Part shown: positions 50,213 to 59,754 of the stretch, one piece after another
Position numbering within the stretch: position 1 is the first letter of the stretch
Layout of the letters: every line of letters starts with the position of its first letter
DNA from: Lentisalinibacter sp964427415
Lineage (GTDB): Bacteria; Pseudomonadota; Gammaproteobacteria; Steroidobacterales; Woeseiaceae
Length of the DNA stretch: 64,000 nt
Reading direction: 5' to 3'
NCBI GenBank assembly: GCA_964427415.1
Contig: CAYRUH010000011.1
Location: 27,761 to 91,760, forward strand
Notes under the pieces: model-generated
Databases searched by the model: none
Seen by the model: only the letters and a program-made list of their open reading frames with translations
Told to the model about the DNA's origin: nothing
Program-made: the position numbers and the translations under genes

Positions 50213-53200
50213 TCAGTCCGCCTGCCGCTCCGGCAGCCGTCCCGGCGTCCAGGGTGCGCCCAGGCCTTCCAGCCGGCCCTCGATGGCTCTCAGCTCGTCC
50301 CGCACGGCCCGCAGTTCGGCCAGCGCGTCGGAGAACTCCCGCGCTGCGATGTCGTAGGATTTCTCGTACTGCGCCGGCACCGGGAACTGGGTCCACACCT
50401 GGGAGGTGTAGATCGTGTTCACCCGGTTCGCCACCGGCATGGCCACGGGCTCGTTGCGCGAGGCCACGGTGGTGTCGCCGGTGAGGGCGGTTGATACGTC
50501 CGCCAGCCGGTTGGATAGCCGCACCAGCGCCTCGAAGTCGGCCGGCGAACGGGCCGGTGTCTGGAGCAATGCGGCCTGCAGGTGATTGATCCGCAAACGG
50601 TACTCCTCCACCGCGTGCACCGCGCCCCTGACCGCCCGCTGCAGCCCGGCGGCCTTCAGCTGGAAGGCCTGCAGGGCGCGGCGGTCGTCGGTGATCTCGG
50701 GGCTGTTGTCCAGCGGCTGCACGGTGAATGCCTCGGGCAGTCCGATGGTGGCCAGATCGCCGTTCTCGAGACGCGCGAGCTGTACGCTGTACTGACCCGG
50801 TAATACCAGCGGCCCGACCGGCTCGGATTCCCAGTACATGCGCTGTTCGGTTTCGCCGAGCACGATCGGATCCGGCGGCGGCAGGCGCAGGTCCCAGGCG
50901 CTGCGATGCAGGCCCGCTTCGGTTTCGCCCGTGACCTGGCGGACCAGGCGGCCTTCGGCGTCGCGCACCAGCAGGAGCAGCTGCGGCTCCTCCTCCCGGT
51001 CCTCGGCGCGCAGCACCTCCCAATCCGGGTAGGGCGTGTCGCCGCCCTCGGTCTCCACCTCGATCTCCCGGCGCCGACGCTCCTTGCGCGAGGGCAGGAG
51101 CGGCTTCTCCAGGTAGTAGCTGAACATTGCGCCGTAGGGCGGATTCGGCGCGGCATAGAAGCCGCTGCCCATCGAGCCCTTCTCGCGATCGTCCCAGATG
51201 TAGCCCTCGATGTAGAGCCAGGGGTCGCGCACCGGGAACAATTCCGCCGCGCCGAGCGCGTCCGGCTTCGTTCTGAGTGGCGTGTAGTCGTCAAGGATCC
51301 AGATGCCGCGGCCGAAAGAGCCCACCACCAGGTCGTTCTCCCGGCGCTGGATCTCCAGATCGCGCACGGCGATGGTGGGGAAGCCGCCGCCAACGAGCTC
51401 GTGCCAGCTCTCGCCGCCGTCCTGGGTGAAGTACAGGCCGAACTCGGTGCCGACGAACAGCAGATCCGGGTTCACGTGGTCCTCGGCGATGGTATGGGCG
51501 GAGCCACGTGCCGGCAGATCGCCGGTGATCGGCCGCCAGCTGCGGCCGCGATCCGCGGTCTTCAGCACGTAGGGCTTGTAGTCGCCACGCTTGTGGTTGT
51601 CGAACACCGCGTAGGCCACGTCCGGGTCGTGCACCGAGGCGACCACGTCCTCGATCAGGGACATGTCCGGTACCCCGGGGAAGCTGGTGGTGCGTCTCCA
51701 GGTCTCGCCGCCGTCGCTGGTGACGTTCATGACGCCGTCATCCGTGCCCACGTAGATGACGCCTTCCAGCAGCGGACTCTCGCTGAGGCCGATGGCGGCA
51801 CCGTACAGGGAGGTGGAGTCGTTCTTGGCGATGGTGTCCACGCTCCAGACGCGGCCCATCACCTCAAGCTTGTTGCGGTCGAGCTGACGGGTGAGATCCG
51901 GGCTCACCTTCTCCCAGTTGTCGCCCCGGTTGTCGGAGCGGAACAGGTACTCGGCTGCGTAGTACAGCCGCTCGGGATCGTGTGGGCTGACCAGCAGGGG
52001 CGTGTTCCAGTTCCACTTGTAGTTCTTCTCGCCGCTGCCCGGCAGCGGGGTGATGGCGATGCGCTCCCGGGTGCGCCGGTCGTAGCGCACCAGGCCGCCG
52101 TACTGGTACTGGGCGTAGATGATGTTCGGGTCGTTCGGGTCGAACTGGGGTTTGTAGCCGTCGCCGCCGAGCACGAAGGTCCAGTCGGAATTGGTGATGC
52201 CGTGCAGTACCGTCGTGCGCGACGGCGCACACAGCGAGTTGTTGTCCTGGGTGCCGCCGCAGACGTTGTAGAACGGTTCCGCGTTGTCCGGCTGGATGCG
52301 GTAGAACTGGGTCACCGGCAGGTTGCGCACGTGGCGCCAGGTGGTGCCGCCGTCCCAGGACTCGTAGATGCCGCCGTCGCCGCCGATGTAGAGGTGATCC
52401 GTGTTGTCCGCGTCGATCCACAGCGCGTGGTCGTCCACGTGGCGGAACTCCATGCCCAGCTGCCGCCAGGTGCTGCCACCGTCCTCGGAGACGTGGGTCA
52501 CGGTATCCAGCGCGTACACCTTGTCGGCGTCCAGCGGGTCGATCACCAGCTCGTTGTAATACTGCGGACTGGTGGTCATGTGGTCGGAGCGCTTCTCCCA
52601 GCTGTTGCCGAAGTCGGTGGAGCGGTAGACGCCCTTCTCCTCGTCGTTCGCCTCGATGATGGCATAGAGGGTGTCCGGTGCGGACGGCGCCAGGGAGATG
52701 CCGATCTTGCCCATGTTGTCCTCGGGCAGGCCGGCGGTGATCTCCGTCCAGGTCGCGCCGCCGTCGGTGGTCTTGTGGATGCCGCTGCCAGGCCCGCCGT
52801 TGATCAGGGTCCAGACGTGGCGGCGGCGCTGGTAGCTCGCCGCTACGATGGTGTCAGGGTCCGCAGGGTCCACGACGAACTCGTTAACGCCGGTGTGCTC
52901 GTCTATTTCCAGGATGCGGGTCCAGGTCTCGCCGCCGTTCGTGCTGCGGTACAGGCCACGGTCGCCGCCGTCACTCCACAGCGGCCCGTGGGCGGCGACG
53001 AGCACGATGTCGCCGTCCTTCGGGTGGATCCAGATGTGGCCGATGTGGCCGGACTCCTGCAGGCCCATGTGGGTCCAGGTGTTGCCGCCGTCGAGGGACT
53101 TGTAGACGCCGTCGCCGTAGCCGACGCTGCGCTGGGCCTTGTTTTCGCCGGTGCCGATCCAGACGGTATCCGGGTCCTGCGGGTCGCGGGCGATCACGCC

Positions 53201-53503
53201 GACGGCGTAGGCGCCGTAGTCGTCGAATACCGGTGTCCAGGTGATGGTGTCGTCGGTGGTCTTCCAGAGATTGCCGGATGCCACTGCGGCCAGGAATTCC
53301 TGAGGCTTCCCGGGGTGGAAGGACAGGTCGGAGATGCGCCCGGAGCTGATGGCCGGGCCAATAGTGCGCAGCGCTATGGAGGCGAGCGGATGCGACTGCT
53401 CCTCGTCGGCTGCCTGCGTGCCAGGTGGCAGTACGAGCGCGGCGGCGAGGGTCAGGACGAATGCGATGACAGAACGGCGGGAGCGGGAGATTCGGGGATG
53501 CAT
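50213..53503 (-). CDS. Large exported BNR/sortilin-like beta-propeller protein
   Basis: A 1096-aa protein with signal peptide (SVIAFVLTLAAALVLPPGTQA). Many BNR (Asp-box) repeats follow from about residue 40 to 740, each of the form S.DGG.TW (SLDGGNTWTHM, STNGGETWTRI, TTDGGATWTEI, SEDGGSTWRQL, TSDGGETWRRT). They build one or two propellers like the sortilin/VPS10 or xyloglucanase GH74 fold. The C-terminal 300 residues form a mixed domain with a helical end. No catalytic Asp pair typical of GH74 could be fixed by eye. Similar proteins are widely annotated only as 'glycosyl hydrolase' without proof. It is convergent with the preceding gene with a 7-bp gap. Confidence 0.75.
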   Translation of the reverse strand: MHPRISRSRRSVIAFVLTLAAALVLPPGTQAADEEQSHPLASIALRTIGPAISSGRISDLSFHPGKPQEFLAAVASGNLWKTTDDTITWTPVFDDYGAYAVGVIARDPQDPDTVWIGTGENKAQRSVGYGDGVYKSLDGGNTWTHMGLQESGHIGHIWIHPKDGDIVLVAAHGPLWSDGGDRGLYRSTNGGETWTRILEIDEHTGVNEFVVDPADPDTIVAASYQRRRHVWTLINGGPGSGIHKTTDGGATWTEITAGLPEDNMGKIGISLAPSAPDTLYAIIEANDEEKGVYRSTDFGNSWEKRSDHMTTSPQYYNELVIDPLDADKVYALDTVTHVSEDGGSTWRQLGMEFRHVDDHALWIDADNTDHLYIGGDGGIYESWDGGTTWRHVRNLPVTQFYRIQPDNAEPFYNVCGGTQDNNSLCAPSRTTVLHGITNSDWTFVLGGDGYKPQFDPNDPNIIYAQYQYGGLVRYDRRTRERIAITPLPGSGEKNYKWNWNTPLLVSPHDPERLYYAAEYLFRSDNRGDNWEKVSPDLTRQLDRNKLEVMGRVWSVDTIAKNDSTSLYGAAIGLSESPLLEGVIYVGTDDGVMNVTSDGGETWRRTTSFPGVPDMSLIEDVVASVHDPDVAYAVFDNHKRGDYKPYVLKTADRGRSWRPITGDLPARGSAHTIAEDHVNPDLLFVGTEFGLYFTQDGGESWHELVGGGFPTIAVRDLEIQRRENDLVVGSFGRGIWILDDYTPLRTKPDALGAAELFPVRDPWLYIEGYIWDDREKGSMGSGFYAAPNPPYGAMFSYYLEKPLLPSRKERRRREIEVETEGGDTPYPDWEVLRAEDREEEPQLLLLVRDAEGRLVRQVTGETEAGLHRSAWDLRLPPPDPIVLGETEQRMYWESEPVGPLVLPGQYSVQLARLENGDLATIGLPEAFTVQPLDNSPEITDDRRALQAFQLKAAGLQRAVRGAVHAVEEYRLRINHLQAALLQTPARSPADFEALVRLSNRLADVSTALTGDTTVASRNEPVAMPVANRVNTIYTSQVWTQFPVPAQYEKSYDIAAREFSDALAELRAVRDELRAIEGRLEGLGAPWTPGRLPERQAD

Positions 53504-53590
53504 CAGGGTTCTACTCCTTCGCGAATGCGCTGTACGACGGCCGTAGCGGGACCGCCGGTCGGACAGACAGGAGTATAACCGGCGGACCTC

Positions 53591-54004
53591 TCAGCGGCCG
53601 GCGGAGCGCTTGCGGCGAAGTTCGAGGGGATGGAGGACGCGGCGGCGGCCGTCCACGAGGTGCATCAGCGCCAGCCAGGGGTGACGCCAGATCATGCGCG
53701 GCCCGGAATAGCGCATCACCGTGCGGGCGAACTCCCGGGGCTCGCGTTTGTAGCAGTGGATCGGGCAATTGGCGCAGGTCGGCTTGTTCTCGCCATAGGG
53801 GCATTTCTGCAGGCGCCTTGCCGCATAGGCCAGGAAGTCCGTGCACCCGGCGCAGGGTGCGCCGCTCTCGGGGCTGCCGCTATGACGGCCTGATCGATGA
53901 TGGTCACCATGGTGGTCACGGCAGTACAGGGCCACCATGTGGTGCATGGTTTTTTGCTCCCGGCCGAGGCGGCCGCGGATCGGAGTCTGTTCGCGCTGTG
54001 TCAT
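53591..54004 (-). CDS. ygbA: YgbA-family protein (nitrous-oxide-stimulated promoter family)
   Basis: A 137-aa cytosolic protein. Conserved features are the Cys cluster CAGCTDFLAYAARRLQKCPYG, CANCPIHCYKREPRE and the signature 'VMRYSGPRMIWRHPWLALMH'. In E. coli ygbA is controlled by the nitric-oxide sensor NsrR and helps recovery from nitrosative stress. Its biochemical role is unresolved. The Cys pattern suggests metal or Fe-S binding. A His/Gly-rich N-terminal stretch (CRDHHGDHHRSGRHSG) is extra. Confidence 0.8.
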   Translation of the reverse strand: MTQREQTPIRGRLGREQKTMHHMVALYCRDHHGDHHRSGRHSGSPESGAPCAGCTDFLAYAARRLQKCPYGENKPTCANCPIHCYKREPREFARTVMRYSGPRMIWRHPWLALMHLVDGRRRVLHPLELRRKRSAGR

Positions 54005-54283
54005 GGCGGTCGTTCCCCGTTTCCGTGTGATGATGGCAGCTGCGGTTGGCGGGCCCGATCCGTAGTTGCCACTATGGTTTGTTTACTGCGCACTTGCAGC
54101 GCTGGTGCAATGCCCTGCATCGCCTTATTGTGCCCGTGCGCTTGCTGTCTCGCGCAACAAGGCCGGCCGCGGGCGGGGGACCGCCGGCGCAGACCGCGGC
54201 GCCTGCAACTTGAGCGCCACGCCGCCGGCGCGTAGCCTGCGGTCACGGTTTCAGCCGCAAGAAGTCCGACAAGGGGGACCGAT

Positions 54284-55015
54284 ATGAGCAGTGGAGCAAG
54301 GAAGACCCTGATCGCCATCGCCGCCATCTTGGTTGTGATCGCGGCGGGGCTCGTTTATGTGTACACGCAGCTGGACACCATTGTCGCCGGCCTGATCGAG
54401 GACCAGGGCTCGGCCGCGACGGGAACGCCCGTGCGGGTCAGCGGTGTGTCCATCGATCTCGGCGAGGCCCGTGCGGAGATTGCCGGTCTCAGCGTCGGCA
54501 ATCCGGCGGGTTACAGCGGCAATGCGTTGTCGCTGGGCCGTTTCTTGGTCAGGATCGATCCGGCCACCGTCACCGAGGACGTCATCGTGCTGAAGGAGGT
54601 CACCGTCTCCGGTGCCACGGTGAACCTGATCCAGCGGGCAACCGGCAGCAACCTGCGCGAGCTGATGCAGAACCTGGAATCCGCCGGCGGGCTGCAGCAG
54701 CCGGCCGCCGACGAGGGTCCGGGACGCAAGCTGGTCATCGAGCGATTCGTGCTGGAGGATGCCAGCGCCTCCGTGTCTCTGCCGGATCTCGACGAACAAC
54801 GCTCCGTCGACATACCGCGCATCCAGCTCACCGATATCGGCCGTGCCGCGGGCGGTGCCACCGGCACGGAGGTCGCGCGCCAGGTGCTGGAGCCGGTAAT
54901 CGAGCGGGTGCTGCAGTCGGCTGCGACCGAATCCGTCAAGGACCGGGCCAGGGAGAAGCTGGATCAGCTCAAGGAAGGGTTGATGGACCGGCTGGGCGGA
55001 GGCGAGGAGCAGTGA
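54284..55015 (+). CDS. AsmA-like/DUF748-type envelope protein
   Basis: A 243-aa protein with one N-terminal membrane helix (TLIAIAAILVVIAAGLVYVYTQL) and a periplasmic part. The segment 'GTPVRVSGVSIDLGEARAEIAGLSVGNPAGYSGNALSLG' matches the start of AsmA-like repeats. AsmA-like proteins form lipid-transport or envelope-stability bridges. At this length it is a single-repeat version. A helical charged C-terminus (VKDRAREKLDQLKEGLMDRL) follows. GGGGG precedes the ATG. It is monocistronic. Confidence 0.7.
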   Translation: MSSGARKTLIAIAAILVVIAAGLVYVYTQLDTIVAGLIEDQGSAATGTPVRVSGVSIDLGEARAEIAGLSVGNPAGYSGNALSLGRFLVRIDPATVTEDVIVLKEVTVSGATVNLIQRATGSNLRELMQNLESAGGLQQPAADEGPGRKLVIERFVLEDASASVSLPDLDEQRSVDIPRIQLTDIGRAAGGATGTEVARQVLEPVIERVLQSAATESVKDRAREKLDQLKEGLMDRLGGGEEQ

Positions 55016-55060
55016 GGCTGCCGGGGCGCGGGCGAATGACGTTCCCGGCCGCAGTCCGGA

Positions 55061-55738
55061 TCAGGCGGTGTTGACTGCCGGCAGCACGTACAGGGCCACC
55101 GCCAGGAAGTGGCAGACGCCTCCGGCGAGCACGAACAGGTGCCAGACCGCGTGATGGTAAGGGATGCGTCTGGCGGCATAGAAGGCGGCGCCGATGGTAT
55201 AGCTGAGGCCGCCGGCGACCAGCCAGGCAATGCCGCCGCCCGCGACCGCGTCCACGACCTGGGGCATCGCCGGGAGCACCAGCCAGCCCATCGCCAGATA
55301 GCCCGCCAGTGACAGGCGCGGGTAGCGGTCACGAAACCACAGCTTGGTGATGATCCCCGCGGTCGCCAGCGTCCAGATGGCACCGAACAGCCACCAGCCG
55401 ACACCGCCGCGCATCGATACCAGCAGGAACGGCGTGTAGGTGCCGGCGATCAGGAGGTAGATTGCGCAGTGGTCCAGCGTGCGGAACAGCTCGCGTGCCC
55501 GGGTCGCATACAGCGCGTGATACAGGGTGGAGGCCAGGAAAAGGGTCACCAGGCTGGTGCCGTAGACGGCGCTGGCGACGATCCGCCATGGGTCGGCGAT
55601 TGCGGAGGAGACGTGGAGCATCCACGTCAGTCCGGCAATGCTGAGCAGGGCCCCGACGCCGTGAGTAACCGCGTGGGCGATCTCTTCGGTCAGGGTGTAT
55701 GGGTGCGGCGGCGCATCCATGTCAGGCATTCGTTTCAT
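55061..55738 (-). CDS. trhA: Hemolysin III family / PAQR-like membrane protein
   Basis: A 225-aa membrane protein with seven helices. Motifs are EEIAHAVTHGVGALLS, FLASTLYHALYATRARELFRTLDHCAIYLLIAGTYTPF and the C-terminal IPYHHAVWHLFVLAGGVCHFLAV. The His residues in 'EEIAH', 'LYH', 'LDH' and 'HHAVWHLF' match the metal site of the YqfA/TrhA group. In E. coli TrhA affects membrane energetics and homeostasis. Three in-frame starts exist (GTG 55750, ATG 55738, ATG 55720). I chose 55738. Confidence 0.85.
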   Translation of the reverse strand: MKRMPDMDAPPHPYTLTEEIAHAVTHGVGALLSIAGLTWMLHVSSAIADPWRIVASAVYGTSLVTLFLASTLYHALYATRARELFRTLDHCAIYLLIAGTYTPFLLVSMRGGVGWWLFGAIWTLATAGIITKLWFRDRYPRLSLAGYLAMGWLVLPAMPQVVDAVAGGGIAWLVAGGLSYTIGAAFYAARRIPYHHAVWHLFVLAGGVCHFLAVALYVLPAVNTA

Positions 55739-55802
55739 GCGGACAAGCACGTTGACACAAGCTGCGCGCCGGCGCCAGCGCGGCGAGCAGGCAGGCCGGG
55801 AT

Positions 55803-57086
55803 TCAGATGAGGCCGCGTCTCTTCATGACGGCGTGGATCAGGGAGGTGGCCAGCACCGCCGCGGCCAGCAGGCCGATGGCGATGCCGGCGTTGTTCAGCG
55901 ACATCGGCGCGAGCAGCATCACTGCGCCGAGCCCGAGCATCATCATCCCCGACATGAGCTTCAGCAGGCGTCCTTCGCTCTCACCCAGCTTGCGGGAGCC
56001 GAATCTGAGCACGAACAGCCCCACTATCGCGAGCAGCGGGATCACGTACACCACGTTGTAGAACAGCAGATACAGGTAGAAGACGAAGCTGTCCGCTTCC
56101 CGCAGGGTGAGGATGCGGGTGTAGACCATGGGCAGCCCGGCGGTGCAGAGCAGCTCGTAGCTGTTCACGACGATGGCCAGCACGGCCGTGCCCGCCAGCA
56201 TCGCCAGCACGCTGGGGGCGGCGACCAGGTTGCGCATGCGCTGATACATGCCCGGCTTCTTCGAGTCCGGGATGGACAGCGACGGGCCCGACTTGAACCA
56301 GAAGTAATCCTTGATATTTACGGCTGCCAGCGTTACGGCGATGAGGCCGGCGATCATCGTCACGATCCGGAGCTCGCCGATCCACAGGAACACGTTCAGC
56401 CAGGCCGCCATGAACACGAAGTAGATGGCGCCGGAGAACAGCACGAACGTGCCACCTACCAGCAGCATTCGCGCCCGGCTGCGCGCGTGCACCATCAGGC
56501 TCAGCAGGAACAGCAGCACGAAAAAGGCGCAGGGGTTGAAGGCATCCAGGCCGGCGATGACGGCCGTCAGGATGGGCAGTCCCCAGTTCGAGGGATCGAC
56601 CGTGCCGAGCAGCGGCAGCTGCAGACCGGCCACCTCCGCGCGCTCCGGCGTCGCCGTCTCCGCGGCGGGGGCGAGGTAGCTGTCCGGGTCGGCCCGGCAG
56701 GCGCGCAACTCCTCCAGCAATCGGGCGCCGGTGGTCTCGGCCTTGTCATAACCCGTCTCCAGAGTCCCGCAGAACAGGAAACCGGGCACGCTGCGAGCCT
56801 TTTCGCCGATGCTGGCGGCGATGTCCCGGTAGAGCAGACCGTTCTCACGGCTTTTCGATATCTCGTACCGCCGCAGGTCTATCCACTCCATCTCGCCCAG
56901 GCCGGCGACGAAGGGTCTGGCTTCCTGGCAATGGGGGCAGCTGTCCGAATAGAAGTAATACAGCACGAGGCCCGGCCGACCGTCCGGGCCGTCGGTCAGC
57001 CACTGCACCTCCGTCGAGGCGGTCGCGGGCGCGCAGAGCAGCGCTGCGAGCAGCGCGACGGCGCGCGCGAGGCGGACTGGTGACAT
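55803..57086 (-). CDS. DsbD-like thiol-disulfide membrane protein with N-terminal thioredoxin domain
   Basis: A 427-aa protein. After a signal peptide, a periplasmic thioredoxin-like domain (about 30-150) carries the active site YFYSDSCPHCQEARPF. The membrane part (about 170-427) resembles the CcdA/DsbD core, with AGLDAFNPCAFFVLLFLLSLM and YELLCTAGLPMVYTRIL holding the two Cys expected to relay electrons. The order Trx-then-membrane is unlike E. coli DsbD (gamma domain last) but is known in other DsbD-like proteins. It could supply reductant to exported MsrA/MsrB. GGAGG precedes the ATG at 57086. Confidence 0.8.
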   Translation of the reverse strand: MSPVRLARAVALLAALLCAPATASTEVQWLTDGPDGRPGLVLYYFYSDSCPHCQEARPFVAGLGEMEWIDLRRYEISKSRENGLLYRDIAASIGEKARSVPGFLFCGTLETGYDKAETTGARLLEELRACRADPDSYLAPAAETATPERAEVAGLQLPLLGTVDPSNWGLPILTAVIAGLDAFNPCAFFVLLFLLSLMVHARSRARMLLVGGTFVLFSGAIYFVFMAAWLNVFLWIGELRIVTMIAGLIAVTLAAVNIKDYFWFKSGPSLSIPDSKKPGMYQRMRNLVAAPSVLAMLAGTAVLAIVVNSYELLCTAGLPMVYTRILTLREADSFVFYLYLLFYNVVYVIPLLAIVGLFVLRFGSRKLGESEGRLLKLMSGMMMLGLGAVMLLAPMSLNNAGIAIGLLAAAVLATSLIHAVMKRRGLI

Positions 57087-57210
57087 GCAACCTCCGGCGG
57101 GTGAGACTCGCAAAATCTACTGTCGGTTTACTGCAGCAGCAATTGTGGTAATCCCCAGTGGGACGGTCCGGCGAACTGGAAAATCGTGCCCCATCAGGTA
57201 CCCTTCGCGG

Positions 57211-58668
57211 ATGAACCCCGATGCTGCCGACTGCCGGCTCAAGAACTCCTACGCCCGCCTGCCCGGCCATTTCTACGCCCGGGTGGAGCCGGCCGCCGTA
57301 CCCGCGCCGACGCTGCTGGCCTGGAACGCGTCGCTGGCCGCCGAACTCGGGCTCGAGGGTCTCGGCGGGGACGAGGAGCGCCTGGCGCGATGGTTCGGCG
57401 GCAACGAACTGCCACCCGGAGCCGAGCCGATCGCGCTGGCGTACGCCGGCCACCAGTTCGGCCAGTTCGTGCCGCAGCTCGGCGACGGTCGTGCGGTGCT
57501 GCTGGGCGAGCGGCTGGATGCCTCAGGCCGGCGCCGGGATATCCAGCTGAAGGGGTCCGGACGGACGCCTTTCTCCCGCATGGGAGATGGCAAGTCCTCT
57601 CTCGGTCCGGTGATTCGCGAGTACGTCGTGAGCGAGGCGATGCACGCGCTGGGCGTGCCGACGACGCGGGCGCTGGCCGCCGTGGCGACGGGCGAACGGG
57701 TGTTCCGTGACGCCGCTTTTCCCGGCGGTGTGTTTACCCGGGTGGCTGCGAGCCACATCCGGGTGGGTACCTTCGAGTACTTCGCGGCGCGGGGCGACGC
57801 CGAGGCCGTGAAGACGCTGGCCGATTACGCGATCGACCGTCATTACCCGGAGGCCCGGGAGGCGCAAGCCCCCTGCCGGGCGTTCTATCGGGCGGCGCTC
57901 GAGCGCCAGGCCCGGCTGGTGGCGGCATGGATGGGCGTGGGCTTCATCCATGGCGTGATGAATACGGACAACACCGCGGTCTCCGGCGAGACGCTGGACT
58001 ACGGACCCTGCGCCTTCATGGACGAGTTCAGCTTCGACAAGGTCTTCAGCTCCATCGACCACCACGGCCGTTACGCCTACGGCCAGCAGGGCAATATCGC
58101 CCACTGGAATCTCGCCCGTCTCGCCGATTGCCTGCTGCTGATCGACGACGACCGGGACGCCTGGCAGGCCGAACTCGAGCGTTTCCCCGCCCTGTTCGAG
58201 TCCGAGTGGCTCGGCCGCATGGCGCGCAAGCTGGGTCTTGCGACCGACGAGGAGGACGACGCCGATCTGATCGGCGACTGGCTCGCGTGCCTGCAGCGCC
58301 AGGGGCTGGACTACACGCTGTCGTTCCGGCGTCTGGCCGACCGCCTGCAGGCGGGAGCCAATGCCGACGGCGGCGCCGGGGCGTCGGCGTTTGGTGAATT
58401 CGAGGACCGGTGGCGGTCGCGGATCGCGCGGGAGGGCCGGGATGCGGAGGCGGTCAGGGCGGCGATGAATGCCGTGAATCCCGTGTATATCCCAAGGAAC
58501 CACCAGGTGGAGAGGGCGATCGCCCTGGCCATCGCCGGCGATCTCTCGGTTTTCCGGGATCTCAATGAGGTGCTGCGCCGCCCGTTCGAGGAACAGCCGC
58601 AGTTCGCCGATTACGCCGAGCCGCCCCAGCCGGAGGAACGCGTCACCCGGACATTCTGCGGAACCTGA
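57211..58668 (+). CDS. selO: SelO/YdiU protein adenylyltransferase (pseudokinase fold)
   Basis: A 485-aa protein. Family motifs are LAYAGHQFGQFVPQLGDGRAVLLGE, the Lys in IQLKGSGRTPFSRMGDGKSSLGPVIREYVVSEAM, the catalytic segment 'FIHGVMNTDNTAVSGETLDYGPCAFMDEF', and RNHQVERAIALA. SelO transfers AMP to Ser/Thr/Tyr of target proteins and responds to oxidative stress. The C-terminus TFCGT retains the conserved Cys (Sec in eukaryotes). The ATG at 57211 gives the normal N-terminus (KNSYARLPGHFYARV). The gene is divergent from the DsbD-like gene. Confidence 0.93.
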   Translation: MNPDAADCRLKNSYARLPGHFYARVEPAAVPAPTLLAWNASLAAELGLEGLGGDEERLARWFGGNELPPGAEPIALAYAGHQFGQFVPQLGDGRAVLLGERLDASGRRRDIQLKGSGRTPFSRMGDGKSSLGPVIREYVVSEAMHALGVPTTRALAAVATGERVFRDAAFPGGVFTRVAASHIRVGTFEYFAARGDAEAVKTLADYAIDRHYPEAREAQAPCRAFYRAALERQARLVAAWMGVGFIHGVMNTDNTAVSGETLDYGPCAFMDEFSFDKVFSSIDHHGRYAYGQQGNIAHWNLARLADCLLLIDDDRDAWQAELERFPALFESEWLGRMARKLGLATDEEDDADLIGDWLACLQRQGLDYTLSFRRLADRLQAGANADGGAGASAFGEFEDRWRSRIAREGRDAEAVRAAMNAVNPVYIPRNHQVERAIALAIAGDLSVFRDLNEVLRRPFEEQPQFADYAEPPQPEERVTRTFCGT

Positions 58669-58708
58669 GCAGGCGTCAGCCGGTTTAGCGCTGCCGGCAC
58701 TCGCTGTT

Positions 58709-59206
58709 TCACTTCTTCGGAATACGTACCGCGGTTGCGACGATGTGGTATTCGGGGCCCGCCTTCGTCCGGGAACGCCCTGATTCGCCGAGGTCCTCGC
58801 GGTAGTGCTTCGCCTGGGATCCGGTGAGCTGCCGGCGCTCGAAAGTTCCGTTCAGCAATACCTCCTTGCCCGCGGAGTCGGTCGGGATGAAAAAGCCGTA
58901 GTCCTGGAAGGTGATGCGTGCGATCGCATCGTCCTCCCGGGCGATAAAGAAACAGCCTTTCTTGCGGCAGACTTTGGCGATGCGGGTACTCACCGTGACT
59001 TCGTCACCGAGATACGCTTCCGCCTCGCGGACGAGTTCGCTCAAAGATAGTGCCGAATCGGCGGAAGTGACCGGCGCACCGAACTCCTCGTATTCCTCGG
59101 TCACCGTCACCGGTTCCGAAAGGCGTACGACCTGGCCTTCCTCGCCTGCCGACAGGGCGAGCGGAGCGAGAGCCACGCAGAGCAGTAATCGGGCAATAGG
59201 GGTCAT
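58709..59206 (-). CDS. Exported DUF4920 protein
   Basis: A 165-aa protein with signal peptide (MTPIARLLLCVALAPLALSAG). The DUF4920 core reads TRIAKVCRKKGCFFIA, then ARITFQDYGFFIPTDSAGKEVLLNG, with the conserved Cys pair C..KGC. Such proteins are periplasmic or lipoprotein-like with an OB-type fold; the function is unknown, though the Cys pair suggests metal or redox binding. It is convergent with selO. Confidence 0.78.
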   Translation of the reverse strand: MTPIARLLLCVALAPLALSAGEEGQVVRLSEPVTVTEEYEEFGAPVTSADSALSLSELVREAEAYLGDEVTVSTRIAKVCRKKGCFFIAREDDAIARITFQDYGFFIPTDSAGKEVLLNGTFERRQLTGSQAKHYREDLGESGRSRTKAGPEYHIVATAVRIPKK

Positions 59207-59339
59207 CGTTCGTCTCCTCTTTCAGCCGGCCGATACTATCCCTGCGCTGCACTGCAGCGGTAGTGGCCTGCCGTCGCGCTATCATGGCAGAAGGCAACAG
59301 GAGAATGACCATGATGCCTGGAGACATGGCCGGACCAGA

Positions 59340-59643
59340 GGCCGTTTCCCCCACGGAAGGGACCGACTGATTCACCCGTACCCGGGCACGACCAGGGGAG
59401 GTAGACGGCCTTGAGAATCGCCAGGCCCGATCCGGATTCGTCGGAGAATTTCATCACGGGGCCGTCTATCTGCCAGCCGCGCGTATCAGCCAGACCGGCC
59501 AGAGGTTGAGGCGGTGGCGCATTCCCGGGCAGTCGGCGCAGGGCAGCGTTCCGACGAATGTGGCCGGCAGCTCCTGCCCGGCCGCGAGTTCGTCGGCTGC
59601 AGGCGCCGAGGGCGAGCAAGGCGATAACGACGTTCCGTATCAC
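59340..59643 (-). pseudogene. Frameshifted NlpE-like lipoprotein
   Basis: A lipoprotein signal starts at GTG 59643 (VIALLALGAC). After the Cys codon the coding pattern moves to another frame and reads ADELAAGQELPATFVGTLPC, then ADCPGMRHRLNLWP. That is the N-terminal NlpE motif with its CxxC. The frame soon ends at a stop, and a shifted continuation (GWQIDGPVMKFSDESGSG) follows in the first frame. NlpE senses lipoprotein or copper stress for the Cpx system. Two frame changes within 200 bp indicate a dead gene unless there is a sequencing error. Confidence 0.55.
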
Positions 59644-59754
59644 GGCGATCTCCCGATTTTCCGTTAGATTTTCCGTACGATTGCCCGTACGTTCTGCGCA
59701 CAGCCGGCTGCCCGGCGAGTGCCGCCCGCGTGTCGAGCTTCCGTTGAGCCCTGG

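Noticed and set aside
50906..53578. 890-codon plus-strand ORF opposite the BNR-repeat gene
   Set aside because: Antisense shadow in high-GC DNA. The minus strand has signal peptide and repeated Asp-boxes.
55741..55750. GTTGACAC near the trhA start as a promoter or operator
   Set aside because: Single half-site inside the coding start region, with no palindrome and no -10.
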